The position numbers were made by a program, and so were the translations under genes. The notes beneath the pieces were generated by a model. That model was given only the letters and a program-made list of their open reading frames with translations. It did no database searches and was not told where the DNA came from. A DNA stretch of 64,000 bases from Paenibacillus_Z sp042653205 (GTDB lineage: Bacteria; Bacillota; Bacilli; Paenibacillales; Paenibacillaceae). Position 1 is the first letter of the stretch. Every line of letters begins with the position of its first letter. This document shows positions 24,220 through 33,209 of the stretch, in pieces. The stretch is taken from the NCBI RefSeq assembly GCF_042653205.1, contig NZ_JBHSHY010000018.1, positions 47,498-111,497 of the forward strand, written 5' to 3'.

Positions 24220-25638
24220 ATGTATAAGGCCATGCTCGTGGACGACGAGCAGTGGGTCGTGGCCAATCTGCGCAGCGCGGTGGATTGGGCGCGGTTCGGC
24301 TTCGAGATCGTCGGCACGGAGACGCACAGCCCGACGGCGCGCGAACGGATCCGGGAGCTCCGTCCGGACGTGGTGATCGTCGATATCCGCATGCCGGAGA
24401 TCAGCGGGCTCGAGCTGATCAAGCAGTGCCGGGAGTACCGGCCGGACATGCTGTTCATCGTGGTCAGCGGCTTCGCCGAGTTCTCGTACGTGCAGAAATG
24501 CTTGAATTTGGGCGCGATCGGCTACTGCCTGAAGCCCGTCGAGGAAGAGGAGCTCGCGCCGCTGCTTAAGAAAGCGAAGGACATCCTGGACGAACGGGCG
24601 GAGAAGGACGTGCCGTCCATGCTCGAATGCTTGCTGGAGGATTCGCCGGCGGGCCTGGAGCGATTCGCGCGGCTGCTGGCGCAGGCGGGCATCGAGCCCT
24701 CCCGGGGGATGCGCGTGGTCGCGGCCGTGAACCTCGAAGGCCCCGAGCCGCTGCCGCCGCACCGCCACGTCAAGCTGAGCGGGCGCGGCGGCAGGAGCCT
24801 GTATATCGCCCAGGAGGACGCGCGGGCGCCGCTGCTGGAGCATTTGCGCCGGTACGAAGGCAAGTTCGCGGGCATCGGCCTCAGCCGGCCCGTGCACCGC
24901 GCCGACGCGGTCAAGCCTGCGATCGAGGAAGCGGAGATGGCGGCCTGCCAGTATTTCATCGCGGGCAAGCCGGCGGTGTGCCAGGCGGGCGAGCCGAAAG
25001 GGTACGGGGACTTCAAGGGTCTGTCGGAGGCGCTTCGGAAGCGGGACATGTCCGAGCTGGCGAAGCTGTACGAGGATTATGCCGGCTGGTTCCGATCGGG
25101 CGCTTACCGGATCAAGCACGCGTTCTTCCTGTACAACACGGTCCTGACCGCCATCATCCAGGAGCAGCGGACGGACGCGGAGCGGCTGGAGGACTACCTG
25201 CTGATCGATTACGAGCGGCTGATCGAGCGCTACGAGAATCTCGGCGAGCTGCTGCGCGACCTGCAGCGGATGACGACGGCCTATCTGGGCGGCCTGTACG
25301 TCCAGGGGCAGGGACAGATCCGCAGCGAGGCATTCCTCGCGGTGCTGCGCTACGTCAACGACCACTACAACCGGAACCTGACCCTGCAGATGCTCGCGGA
25401 CGAGTTCTACATGAACCGCAACTACATCGGCCAGCTCTTCATCAAGCACGTCAGCCGGTCGTTCACCGACTACCTGGCCGAGCTGCGGATCCGGCGCGCG
25501 TGCGAGCTGCTGCGGGACAGCAATCTGCCCGTGCACCGGGTCGGCGAAGAGGTCGGCTATCACGACGCGTATTACTTCAGCAAAATCTTCAAAAAGATGA
25601 CCGGCAGGACACCTAGAGCTTACAGGACGAACGAGTGA
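24220..25638 (+). CDS. YesN-type response regulator with AraC output domain
   Basis: A 472-residue response regulator. The receiver domain carries the acidic pair D8/D9, the phospho-acceptor D55 (VVIVDIRMPEISG) and a Lys in YCLKPVEEEE. A central domain of unknown function follows. The AraC-type helix-turn-helix region is at the C-terminus (LTLQMLADEFYMNRNYIGQL and VHRVGEEVGYHDAYYFSKIF). The start could be ATG 24220 or GTG 24211; AAGGAAGG lies before both. It pairs with the YesM-type kinase and probably activates the transporter genes that follow. Confidence 0.93.
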   Translation: MYKAMLVDDEQWVVANLRSAVDWARFGFEIVGTETHSPTARERIRELRPDVVIVDIRMPEISGLELIKQCREYRPDMLFIVVSGFAEFSYVQKCLNLGAIGYCLKPVEEEELAPLLKKAKDILDERAEKDVPSMLECLLEDSPAGLERFARLLAQAGIEPSRGMRVVAAVNLEGPEPLPPHRHVKLSGRGGRSLYIAQEDARAPLLEHLRRYEGKFAGIGLSRPVHRADAVKPAIEEAEMAACQYFIAGKPAVCQAGEPKGYGDFKGLSEALRKRDMSELAKLYEDYAGWFRSGAYRIKHAFFLYNTVLTAIIQEQRTDAERLEDYLLIDYERLIERYENLGELLRDLQRMTTAYLGGLYVQGQGQIRSEAFLAVLRYVNDHYNRNLTLQMLADEFYMNRNYIGQLFIKHVSRSFTDYLAELRIRRACELLRDSNLPVHRVGEEVGYHDAYYFSKIFKKMTGRTPRAYRTNE

Positions 25639-25661
25639 GCGAACCTGCCGCGGTCAAGCGG

Positions 25662-25708
25662 GACGAGGGGCCTTTCTCCGGGTAACGGCGGGAAGGGCCT
25701 CTTTTTGT
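25662..25708 (+). terminator. Rho-independent terminator after the response regulator
   Basis: GAGGGGCCTTTC and GGAAGGGCCTC pair and are followed by TTTTTG. It separates the two-component genes from the transporter operon. Confidence 0.8.
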
Positions 25709-25857
25709 CCTTCGCCTGGCCGTCGCTAAGGCCGCGGGACCGGAAAATGGACGATTGCGCGATAATATTGTCTTCTCGCTCGCGATTGCCTGCCGCGGGC
25801 GGAGCATGCCCGGCAAAAGAGCAATGTCCCGCACAAAATCGGCTGTTTTCCGTTGGT

Positions 25858-25871
25858 AGTAAGCGCTTTCA
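25858..25871. promoter_or_regulatory. Possible CcpA catabolite-response element (cre)
   Basis: AGTAAGCGCTTTCA fits the cre consensus TGWNANCGNTNWCA at all but the first position. It is about 65 bp upstream of the transporter operon, where catabolite repression of sugar uptake would be expected. A -35-like TTGACT follows at 25875, but no good -10 pairs with it. Confidence 0.5.
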
Positions 25872-25936
25872 AACTTGACTAAAATGGGAGTTGTCAATAC
25901 GGCGACAGCATACCCGAAGGCGAGGAGAGGTGCAGG

Positions 25937-26932
25937 ATGAATGGAACGGTTTCGCGCGAAGGGACGGTTCAGCCCGGCTACGGCGCTCCGCCGCGAACGG
26001 AGGACGAGAAGCGCTTGAAGCGGGCGCGGCTGTGGCGGCGAGTGAAGCAGTACCGGGTGTTCTACCTGCTGCTCATTCCGGTCGTCGCATTCTACGCGGT
26101 CTTCTCGTACGTGCCGATGTACGGCATCACGCTGGCGTTCAAGAAGTACATGTTCAACAAAGGCGTGCTGCATAGCCCGTGGGTCGGGCTGGACAATTTT
26201 CGGTACATTTTCCGCTATTCGGACTTCTGGACGGCGTTTCGCAACACGGTTCTGATCAGCTGCGGCCGGCTGCTCGTCGAGTTTCCGATGGCGATCATCA
26301 TGGCGCTGCTGCTGAACGAGATCGCCCGCTCGAAGCTGAAGCGGCTGTACCAGACGGTGTTCACGTTCCCGCACTTTCTGTCGTGGGTTGTGCTCGGGGG
26401 CATATTGGTCAACATTCTCGGCAACACGGGCGCGATCGCGACGCTGTTCGCGAAGCTCGATCTGCCTTACGTCAGCTTCCTCGGCGATCCCGCCACGTTC
26501 CGGCCGCTGCTGTACGTGACGAACATCTGGAAGGAAGCCGGCTGGGGCGCGATCATCTATTTCGCGGCGATCGCGGGCATCAGCCCGGAGCTCTACGAGG
26601 CGGCGTACGTCGACGGGGCGAACCGCTGGAAGCAGATGCTTCATATCACATGGCCGTCGATCCGCGGCGTCGTCGCGATGATGCTCATCCTGGCGGTCGG
26701 CGGCATCATGGACGGCGGCTTCGACCAGATCTTCAACCTCTACAGCGCGCCGGTCTACCAGGTCGCGGACACGCTCGATACGTTCATGTACCGGCTGTCC
26801 TTCGCGGGCCGCGTCAATCTCGGCTTCGGCATCGTGACGGCGGTCGGCCTGTTCAAATCGGTCATCAGCCTCTGCCTGCTCGTCATCGCCAACCAGCTCG
26901 TCAAACGTCTCGGACAGGAGGGACTCGTCTAA
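25937..26932 (+). CDS. Sugar ABC transporter permease, LplB type
   Basis: A 331-residue inner-membrane permease of the LplB/UgpA type. After a polar N-terminal tail there are six hydrophobic segments, from YRVFYLLLIPVVAFYAVFSY to SVISLCLLVIANQLV. The EAA loop reads EAAYVDGANRWKQMLHITWP. Such permeases import oligosaccharides with the binding protein encoded downstream and usually share one housekeeping ATPase (MsmX-like) encoded elsewhere. It overlaps the next permease by one base, so the two are co-translated. No ATPase gene is present here, which is usual for this group. Confidence 0.94.
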   Translation: MNGTVSREGTVQPGYGAPPRTEDEKRLKRARLWRRVKQYRVFYLLLIPVVAFYAVFSYVPMYGITLAFKKYMFNKGVLHSPWVGLDNFRYIFRYSDFWTAFRNTVLISCGRLLVEFPMAIIMALLLNEIARSKLKRLYQTVFTFPHFLSWVVLGGILVNILGNTGAIATLFAKLDLPYVSFLGDPATFRPLLYVTNIWKEAGWGAIIYFAAIAGISPELYEAAYVDGANRWKQMLHITWPSIRGVVAMMLILAVGGIMDGGFDQIFNLYSAPVYQVADTLDTFMYRLSFAGRVNLGFGIVTAVGLFKSVISLCLLVIANQLVKRLGQEGLV

Positions 26933-27837
26933 TGGCCGACGCAACCTTAACGAACCCGTCCGGGCACGGGGATCGCCTCGCGAACCGGGGCAAGAGCCGG
27001 GCGGACCTGCTGCTGCACGCGATCTTCATCGTGCTCGGCATCTGCGCCGTCTTCCCGTTCTATACGGTCATCATCACGTCGTTCGGAACGCCGAAGGGGA
27101 TGCTGCTGCCGACGCACTTCACGCTGGAGGGCTACAAGCAGATTATCGAATTCGGCATCGGGCGGGCGTTCGTCGTCTCGTCGCTGGTCACGCTGACGGG
27201 CACGGCGCTCAGCCTCACCCTGACGATCATCGCGTCGTACGCGCTGTCCAAGAAGGCGATGCCCGGGCGCAACGTGCTGATGACGATCATCATCTTCACG
27301 ATGTTTTTCGGCGGCGGCCTCATCCCGTATTACTTGACGGTGAAGGGCGTCGGCCTGTACAACAGCTACCTGGTCATGATCTTGCCGTCGGCGATCAGTA
27401 CGTATTACGTTTGGATCATGATGAGCTTCTTCCGGGACTTCCCGGCGAGCCTGGAGGAATCGGCGCGGATCGACGGCGCCGGCGACCTGACGATTCTGCT
27501 GCGGATCGTCATCCCGACCTCGCTGCCGGTGCTCGCGTCCATCTCGCTCTTCTACGCGGTGGACCGCTGGAATGACTGGTACGGCCCGATGCTGTTCCTG
27601 ACGGACTCCGACAAGTACCCGCTGCAGCTGATGCTGCGGAACATCCTGATGAACATCAGCCAGATTCTGAGCAAGAACGTCGGCATGTCCGCGGTCGACC
27701 AGTCCAAAATCAACATTCCCCAGGAAGCGATGCAAATGGCGGCGATCGTCATCGCGAGCTTCCCGATCATGGCCGTCTACCCGTTCCTGCAAAAGTATTT
27801 CGCCAAGGGGGTGATGGTCGGCTCCATCAAGGGCTGA
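26932..27837 (+). CDS. Sugar ABC transporter permease, LplC/YtcP type
   Basis: A 301-residue permease, partner of the preceding gene. Six hydrophobic segments are visible, from LLLHAIFIVLGICAVFPFYT to MAAIVIASFPIMAVYPFLQKY. The EAA loop is EESARIDGAGDLTILLRIVIP. The ATG overlaps the stop of the first permease, and AGGAGG lies nearby. It ends FAKGVMVGSIKG, a characteristic end of this group. A solute-binding lipoprotein gene follows 77 bp downstream. Confidence 0.94.
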   Translation: MADATLTNPSGHGDRLANRGKSRADLLLHAIFIVLGICAVFPFYTVIITSFGTPKGMLLPTHFTLEGYKQIIEFGIGRAFVVSSLVTLTGTALSLTLTIIASYALSKKAMPGRNVLMTIIIFTMFFGGGLIPYYLTVKGVGLYNSYLVMILPSAISTYYVWIMMSFFRDFPASLEESARIDGAGDLTILLRIVIPTSLPVLASISLFYAVDRWNDWYGPMLFLTDSDKYPLQLMLRNILMNISQILSKNVGMSAVDQSKINIPQEAMQMAAIVIASFPIMAVYPFLQKYFAKGVMVGSIKG

Positions 27838-27914
27838 CGATCTGTCCGAACGCGACACGCACGCAAGCGTTACGTGACCATTGCGGGGTCAATCCATTAG
27901 AGGAGGCAATCGCC

Positions 27915-29525
27915 ATGAAGAAAGGCCAAACCTTAGCCGCGGGCATCGCGAGCCTGGCGCTCGCCGCAAGTCTGCTCGCCGGCTGCAGCTCGAATTCCGG
28001 GAACGGGGGGACGGACAACGCTCCGGCCGCGTCCGATAACGGGGCCGACGCGGGCTCGAACGGGAACGCGAACGCCGCGCAGGACGATCCGTTCAAAGAG
28101 CATTTGGACATCTCGCTCGCCTTCTACGACATCGCCACCTCGATCAAAGCCGACCAGCCCGATCCGATGCTCCAAATGATCGAGAAGAAATTCAACATCA
28201 CGATCAAGCCCGTGAACGAATCGTGGGGCGACTACGGGGACCGCACGAAGCTGTGGGCGGCTTCCGGCCAGCTCCCGGACGCGTTCTTCTTCGACCAGAC
28301 GAGCGGCGATCTCGTGAACCAATGGGCGGACCAGGGCATCATCAAGCCGCTGCCGGACGACATGAGCCCGTACCCGAACCTGAAGAAATACGTCGATCTG
28401 CCGGACGTGGCCGGCGCCGCGGCGGCGGACGGCAAAAACTACTTCATCCCGCGCATGCTGGCCAACCGCAACGAGCTGCCGATGGACCGGGGCATCGAGA
28501 TCCGCAAAGACTGGATGGAAGAGCTCGGCCTGCAGGACCCGACGACGTACGACGAGCTGAAGAACGTGCTGAAGACGATCGCCGACAAGAAGAACGTCAT
28601 CGGCATCACGGCCGGCGGCATCGGCTGGATCCGCGAGAGCGTGTTCCAGAATATCAACCCGGCGTCCACGTGGTGGCAGAAGGTGAACGGCCAATGGCAG
28701 CCGGGCTGGATGGCGGACGGCTTCGCGGAGCAGGTCGCGCAGATCCGGGACCTGTACCAGTCCGGCCTGCTGGATAAGGACTTCGCGCTGCCGAACGTCG
28801 ACGCGCAGAATAAGTTCATGCAGGGCAAGGCGGCCGCGTACGTGACGACGCCGAAGACGATGAACGCCGAGCCGGCGCTCTGGAACAAGGCGAACCCGAA
28901 CTCCAACATTCTCGATCACGTGAAGATTCTGAACCCGGTGCCGGCAGCGGACGGGAAGAACTACCTGTACGGCTACTTCGACTACTGGTCCGGCACGCTG
29001 TTCAGCGGCAATACGTCGGACGAGAAGCAGGCGCGCCTGCTGGCCCTGATGGATTGGCTCGCCTCGCCGGAAGGGCAGAAGATAACGCGCTACGGGCTGC
29101 AGGGCGTGGATTGGGAGTCGAACGGCGACATGGTCACGAACAAGCACCAGGACGAGAAGGATTTCGACCTGATGAAGCTGTACCCGTCCAACAACGTGTT
29201 CGGCTCGCTGGCCATCTGGTCGGACGGCAACAAATACGTCGAGGGCTATCCGGCGACGGAGACGGGCAAAGTCCAGGAGTACATCGACAAAGTCGAGGCC
29301 GAGCAGCTGCAGTCCGGCGAGAAGCCGCCGATCAACTGGATCGTCAACGCTTACGCGAGCTCGCTCAACACGGGCGGCGGGGACTTGGACGCCTTGGTCA
29401 CGAAGCTGGTCATCGGCAACGAGGACATCAAGGCGGCCATGAAAAAGTACGCCGACGAGCAGATGGGCCTCGGCCTCGCGGACGCGATCAAGGCTGTCAA
29501 CGACAAGTATCCGGACGAGAATTAA
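27915..29525 (+). CDS. Extracellular solute-binding lipoprotein, LplA type
   Basis: A 536-residue sugar-binding lipoprotein. The N-terminus has a basic start, a hydrophobic core and the lipobox LLAGCSS, followed by a Gly/Asn/Ala-rich linker. The mature part looks like a family 1 solute-binding protein (LDISLAFYDIATSIK, LKNVLKTIADKKN). AGAGGAGG precedes the ATG. Its job is to deliver an oligosaccharide to the two permeases encoded upstream, and a YesM-type kinase may sense the same substrate. The large size (over 500 residues) fits the LplA group. The sugar is not known. Confidence 0.93.
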   Translation: MKKGQTLAAGIASLALAASLLAGCSSNSGNGGTDNAPAASDNGADAGSNGNANAAQDDPFKEHLDISLAFYDIATSIKADQPDPMLQMIEKKFNITIKPVNESWGDYGDRTKLWAASGQLPDAFFFDQTSGDLVNQWADQGIIKPLPDDMSPYPNLKKYVDLPDVAGAAAADGKNYFIPRMLANRNELPMDRGIEIRKDWMEELGLQDPTTYDELKNVLKTIADKKNVIGITAGGIGWIRESVFQNINPASTWWQKVNGQWQPGWMADGFAEQVAQIRDLYQSGLLDKDFALPNVDAQNKFMQGKAAAYVTTPKTMNAEPALWNKANPNSNILDHVKILNPVPAADGKNYLYGYFDYWSGTLFSGNTSDEKQARLLALMDWLASPEGQKITRYGLQGVDWESNGDMVTNKHQDEKDFDLMKLYPSNNVFGSLAIWSDGNKYVEGYPATETGKVQEYIDKVEAEQLQSGEKPPINWIVNAYASSLNTGGGDLDALVTKLVIGNEDIKAAMKKYADEQMGLGLADAIKAVNDKYPDEN

Positions 29526-29633
29526 GCGGCGAGGACGCGGCTTAGCCGCGGAATGACGGGCTAGCCGGGATTTCCGGGATGCGGAGACTGCGGAAGCGCC
29601 GCGAAAGCGGGGGCAGCAGGAGAAGCGGAAGCG

Positions 29634-29670
29634 AAGGGGGCGGCCGGTTCGGCCGCCCCTTTTGCTTGTG
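29634..29670 (+). terminator. Terminator after the binding-protein gene
   Basis: GGGGGCGGCC and GGCCGCCCC form a strong stem around GGTTC, followed by TTTTGCTT. Confidence 0.75.
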
Positions 29671-29821
29671 ATGAGACGAGGTTTGTCCCCGTTTGCGAAG
29701 GTGTTCCCGGACAAGGAGGCGGCGGCCGAGGGTTGAAGCCTGGAGCCGAAGCCGCCGCGCCGGACCGGAGGCCAAGCGCCGGACAGCCGCGCGCATCGCA
29801 TGCGAACGACAGGTGGCCTGC

Positions 29822-29878
29822 GGCAAAACGGCCCTCCCGGGCCAAACCGGGTTCGGTTTGGCGGGGAGGGCCGTTCGG
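29822..29878 (-). terminator. Hairpin after the collagen-like gene
   Basis: AACGGCCCTCCC pairs with GGGAGGGCCGTT, with an inner CCAAACC/GGTTTGG stem. On the minus strand it is followed by TTTTGCC. Between this hairpin and the one at 29634 I see nothing else. Confidence 0.65.
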
Positions 29879-29923
29879 CGCGTTTGCGCCGGCGAAGCGG
29901 GCAGCCTGCGGCCGAGGGCCGGA

Positions 29924-30895
29924 TCAGGCCTGCTCTTCCGCTTCCAGCCGCTGCAGCTCCGCGAAGTTGTTCTGGACCTGGTTCGCGTAGTCGAAGCCGG
30001 CCTCTTCGGCGCGCGGTCCGCGCACGAAGATCTCGAGGCCGACGGCGTCGCCGGCGCGCACCGGGAGGTACAGCAGCGTCTGCGGAATCGGGCGGCCGTT
30101 CAGGCGGACGATGGCCTCGACGTTGCCGGCGATGGCGACGCCGTCCACGGCGACGATGCGGCCGTTAAAGCCGATGCGGACGATGCCGGTGGCGGCCAGC
30201 GCCTGGCCGACGCTCATGCCGGGGAAGTGCCGCACATTGTAGACGTTGGTCAGCCACGGGAAGAAGTTGCCGCCGTTCACGAACACGCGGACGAAGCCGA
30301 ACGCCGGCGGCGGGAACGGACCCGGGCCCGGAATCGGAATGGGGAGCGGAATCGGGAACGGCCCTGGGAACGGACCGGGGCCGGGGAATGGCGGCGGAGG
30401 CGGGAAGCCGGGTCCGCCAGGGAAACCCGGCCCGCCGGGACCGCCGGGGAAGCCCGGCCCGCCGGGTCCGCCGGGAAAGCCCGGACCGCCGGGCATGCCA
30501 GGGAAGCCCGGCCCGCCGGGTCCGCCGGGGAAGCCCGGACCGCCGGGCATGCCGGGGAAGCCCGGACCGCCGGGCATGCCGGGGAATCCCGGCCCGCCGG
30601 GTCCGCCAGGGAAGCCCGGTCCGCCGGGCATGCCGGGGAACCCCGGCCCACCGGGGCCGCCGGGACCGCCGGGACCGCCAGGGAAGCCCGGTCCGCCGGG
30701 CATGCCGGGGAACCCCGGCCCACCGGGGCCGCCGGGACCGCCGGGACCGCCAGGGAACCCCGGACCGCCGGGCATGCCAGGGAATCCCGGCCCGCCGGGC
30801 GGCGGGGTCATGCCGCGCGGACCGCCGCAGCCGCAGCCTCCGTTGCGATTGGTGTAGCCCTCGGGCGCGCCGGGAACAAACGTATAGTTGTACAT
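29924..30895 (-). CDS. Collagen-like Gly-X-Pro repeat protein
   Basis: A 323-residue protein. A short N-terminal part (MYNYTFVPGAPEGY, then NGGCGCGG with two Cys) is followed by about 44 unbroken Gly-X-Y triplets (residues 34-165). All are of three kinds, GGP, GFP or GMP, so the Y position is always Pro. Next is a Pro-rich bridge and a C-terminal globular part of about 130 residues (NVRHFPGMSVGQALAATGIV, FNGRIVAVDG, VRLNGRPIPQTLLYLPV) that I cannot assign. No signal peptide is evident. Spore-surface or filament proteins of this type exist in Bacillales. ATG 30895 is chosen because AAAGGAG lies eight bases upstream. Confidence 0.85.
   Translation of the reverse strand: MYNYTFVPGAPEGYTNRNGGCGCGGPRGMTPPPGGPGFPGMPGGPGFPGGPGGPGGPGGPGFPGMPGGPGFPGGPGGPGGPGGPGFPGMPGGPGFPGGPGGPGFPGMPGGPGFPGMPGGPGFPGGPGGPGFPGMPGGPGFPGGPGGPGFPGGPGGPGFPGGPGFPPPPPFPGPGPFPGPFPIPLPIPIPGPGPFPPPAFGFVRVFVNGGNFFPWLTNVYNVRHFPGMSVGQALAATGIVRIGFNGRIVAVDGVAIAGNVEAIVRLNGRPIPQTLLYLPVRAGDAVGLEIFVRGPRAEEAGFDYANQVQNNFAELQRLEAEEQA
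30401..30796. repeat. DNA encoding the Gly-X-Pro tract
   Basis: The tract is built of 9-bp codon triplets in recurring blocks, some of which are repeated almost exactly (for example around 30640-30690 and 30700-30750). It is expected to vary in length between strains. Confidence 0.8.
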
Positions 30896-31104
30896 GCTTC
30901 GAACTCCTTTTCGCACGCAAGGATAGGTGAATATCTCGGTTCAGCTTATGCGGCAGGAGCCTATCCCGTGTCGTTTTTCCCCAGGCCCGACTATCTCCGC
31001 CCGCACCGGCATGCATAGAGACGTTCGGCCGTGAACTGTCGAAGGCGCTGCAGCCGCAGCCGCCGCAGGCTTGCCGGTACCGGCGGTTGACCGCGGCAGG
31101 GCAC

Positions 31105-31146
31105 GCAAAAAAGGGCAGCCGAACCTCGCTTCGGCTGCCCTTCCCG
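31105..31146 (-). terminator. Terminator after the lipoprotein gene
   Basis: GGGCAGCCGAA and TTCGGCTGCCC pair. On the minus strand the stem is followed by TTTTTT. The gap 30896-31104 holds the collagen gene leader and nothing else I can support. Confidence 0.85.
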
Positions 31147-31181
31147 CTGCGCGCATCGGCGCGCCTTCATTGGTTTTCGCT

Positions 31182-31628
31182 TCACTCGTGCCGGTAAATC
31201 AGCTTACGCAGCGTCTCCGCATCCTGCTCGGAAATTTCCCACCCCTGCGAGCTATGTTCAGAATCGACGAGCAGCCCTCTCCGGCCGTCTTCGTCGTCGA
31301 TGTTCAGCACGTACGTCTGCTCCGAATCGTCCTCGAAAGTGAGCATCATGCGGAACAAAGCTCCATAATCGAGTTCTCCCGGCATTTTCTCCGCATCGCT
31401 CAAGACCTGCACGAACGTCCGAATCTCCGCGGCATTTGAGATGACCCTCGACTGAAACGGCGGCTCATCCATCCGCTGGCACAGCTCTGCGCACGTCAGC
31501 TCGATCTTCGTCACGGCGGCGCCCGGCAGGCTCGCCTTGAATCGTTCGCCGCCGGGCGGCGAGCAGGCCGCCGCCGCGAGCATGAGCAGCAGCATCGGTA
31601 GCAGCAGGTACCGTTTGCCCTTTCGCAT
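31182..31628 (-). CDS. Small lipoprotein, hypothetical
   Basis: A 148-residue predicted lipoprotein. The N-terminus is basic (MRKGKR), then a hydrophobic run of Leu/Ala, ending in a lipobox (LAAAACSP). The mature part is acidic and contains FVQVLSDAEKMPGELDYG and LIYRHE at the C-terminus. I do not recognise a family. It sits between the collagen-like gene and sodA on the same strand but has its own terminator. A role at the outer face of the cell membrane is inferred from the lipobox only. Confidence 0.75.
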   Translation of the reverse strand: MRKGKRYLLLPMLLLMLAAAACSPPGGERFKASLPGAAVTKIELTCAELCQRMDEPPFQSRVISNAAEIRTFVQVLSDAEKMPGELDYGALFRMMLTFEDDSEQTYVLNIDDEDGRRGLLVDSEHSSQGWEISEQDAETLRKLIYRHE

Positions 31629-31747
31629 ATGCCAAGTCCCCCTTTATTTGAAGCGAAGCGCTTGACTTCTAAGACGGCGGCAAGCGCGGGAAGGTTTCGG
31701 CAATGCACCGCCCCGAGCGGCATCAAGCCGGCGCTTGGCGCGGACAT

Positions 31748-31786
31748 AAGAACACCCCCGCACCAGAGAGGCGCGGGGGTGTTCGT
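31748..31786 (-). terminator. Terminator after sodA
   Basis: GAACACCCCCGC and GCGGGGGTGTTC flank a short loop just downstream of sodA on the minus strand. The T-run is weak. Confidence 0.7.
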
Positions 31787-31800
31787 GTCGCAAAAGCGGC

Positions 31801-32409
31801 TTATTTCGCGGAATCGTAACGCTTGCCGACTTCCGCCCAGTTCACGACGTTCCAGAACGCGGCGATGTAGTCCGGGCGTTTGTTTTGGTATTTCAGGTAG
31901 TACGCGTGCTCCCAGACGTCCAGGCCGAGGAGCGGCGTGTCGCCTTCCATGATCGGGCTGTCTTGGTTCGGCAGGCTGTATACTTTCAGCTTGCCGTTGC
32001 TCAGCGCGAGCCATGCCCAGCCGCTGCCGAAGCGCGTCGTAGCCGCTTTCGCGAAGTCGGCTTTGAGTTGCTCGAAACCGCCCAGCTCGTTTTGGATCGC
32101 GTCGGCCAGAGCGCCCGTAGGCGCGCCGCCCGCGTTCGGGCCGATCGTTTCCCAGAAGAGGGAGTGGTTCGCGTGGCCGCCGCCGTTGTTGCGGACAGCC
32201 GTGCGGATCGCTTCCGGCACGCTGTTCAGGTCGGCGATCAGGTCCTCGACGGATTTGTTTTGCAGCTCGGGAGCGGATTCCAGAGCAGCGTTGAGGTTCG
32301 TAACGTAAGTGTTATGATGACGGTCGTGGTGAATCATCATCGTCGTTTCGTCGATATGCGGTTCAAGAGCGTTGTTTGCGTAAGGCAAAGCTGGCAGTTG
32401 ATGGGCCAT
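31801..32409 (-). CDS. sodA: Superoxide dismutase, Mn/Fe type
   Basis: A 202-residue superoxide dismutase that converts superoxide to oxygen and peroxide in the cytosol. Metal ligands are in MMIHHDRHHNTYV, NHSLFWETIG and LDVWEHAYYLKYQNKR. The GSGWAWL segment and overall pattern suit the manganese form of Bacillus. ATG 32409 is chosen because AGGAGG lies ten bases upstream; an in-frame TTG two codons earlier is less likely. It is a single gene, with about 235 bp to the divergent rfbC. Confidence 0.96.
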   Translation of the reverse strand: MAHQLPALPYANNALEPHIDETTMMIHHDRHHNTYVTNLNAALESAPELQNKSVEDLIADLNSVPEAIRTAVRNNGGGHANHSLFWETIGPNAGGAPTGALADAIQNELGGFEQLKADFAKAATTRFGSGWAWLALSNGKLKVYSLPNQDSPIMEGDTPLLGLDVWEHAYYLKYQNKRPDYIAAFWNVVNWAEVGKRYDSAK

Positions 32410-32644
32410 TGTCAATAACCTCCTAATAGATATGTAATTTCCTTCTCATTATCTCCGTTCCTGTCCAATAAATCAACATAAATGTTTGTAAAGTCGGTTT
32501 GGCCATTTATCGGCGCCGGAACATCCTCTAGCATGAACATTTCCCCGTTTTTCCATACCGTACTATCTTCGCGGACGAGCTTCGAGGCAAGACAAACTCC
32601 ACCGGAATATACATAAGTACCAACGTTGAAAGGGGTAAGGCCGA

Positions 32645-33202
32645 ATGAAGGTGTCGGACGCGGGTCTACCCGGCGTGAAAATCATCGAGCCCGGCGTTAT
32701 CCAGGATGCCCGCGGCTTCTTCATGGAGAGCTACAACCGGGATGCGCTGCTGCGGCACGGCATCGCGGCGGCGTTCGTTCAGGATAACCACTCGCTGTCC
32801 GCGGTGCCGGGCACGCTGCGCGGCCTGCACTATCAGCTGGAGCCGCAAGCCCAGACGAAGCTCGTCCGGGTGACCGCCGGCCGCGTCTTCGACGTCGTCG
32901 TGGACATTCGCCGCGGCTCCCCGGCGTTCGGACGCTGGGAAGGGTTCGAGCTGTCGGCGGACAACAAGAAGCAGCTGCTCGTCCCGCAAGGCTTCGCGCA
33001 CGGGTTCGTCACGCTCGAGCCGGATACGGAAGTGCTCTATAAAGTCGACGCGTACTACTCGCAGCCCCACGACCGCGGCATCGCCTGGGACGATCCGGAG
33101 CTCGGCATCGCCTGGCCGATCGCGCCATCGGTGCTGTCGGCCAAGGACGCGAAGCATCCTCCGCTCCGCGAGGCGGACATCAATTTTACTTACTCGAGGT
33201 GA
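32645..33202 (+). CDS. rfbC: dTDP-4-dehydrorhamnose 3,5-epimerase
   Basis: A 185-residue RmlC-type cupin enzyme of dTDP-L-rhamnose synthesis. Motifs include ARGFFMESYN, FVQDNHSLS, LRGLHYQLEP (with the catalytic His), VFDVVVDIRRGSP and FAHGFVTLEPDTEVLYK. GAAAGGGG lies upstream of the ATG. It is the first gene of rfbC-rfbB-rfbD, which are spaced by 7 and 18 bp. Rhamnose goes into cell-wall or exopolysaccharide, or into S-layer glycans in Paenibacillaceae. The thymidylyltransferase gene rfbA that usually completes this set is not in the window. Confidence 0.96.
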   Translation: MKVSDAGLPGVKIIEPGVIQDARGFFMESYNRDALLRHGIAAAFVQDNHSLSAVPGTLRGLHYQLEPQAQTKLVRVTAGRVFDVVVDIRRGSPAFGRWEGFELSADNKKQLLVPQGFAHGFVTLEPDTEVLYKVDAYYSQPHDRGIAWDDPELGIAWPIAPSVLSAKDAKHPPLREADINFTYSR

Positions 33203-33209
33203 GGACAGC

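Noticed and set aside
30401..30796. Regular repeats that might look like a CRISPR array
   Set aside because: There are no unique spacers between the repeats; they encode Gly-X-Pro triplets in frame.
29693..31018. A long plus-strand frame opposite the collagen-like gene, rich in repeats
   Set aside because: It is the mirror of the collagen repeat (Ala-Gly-His-Arg repeats) and has no ribosome site. The minus-strand gene has a good one and a sensible start.
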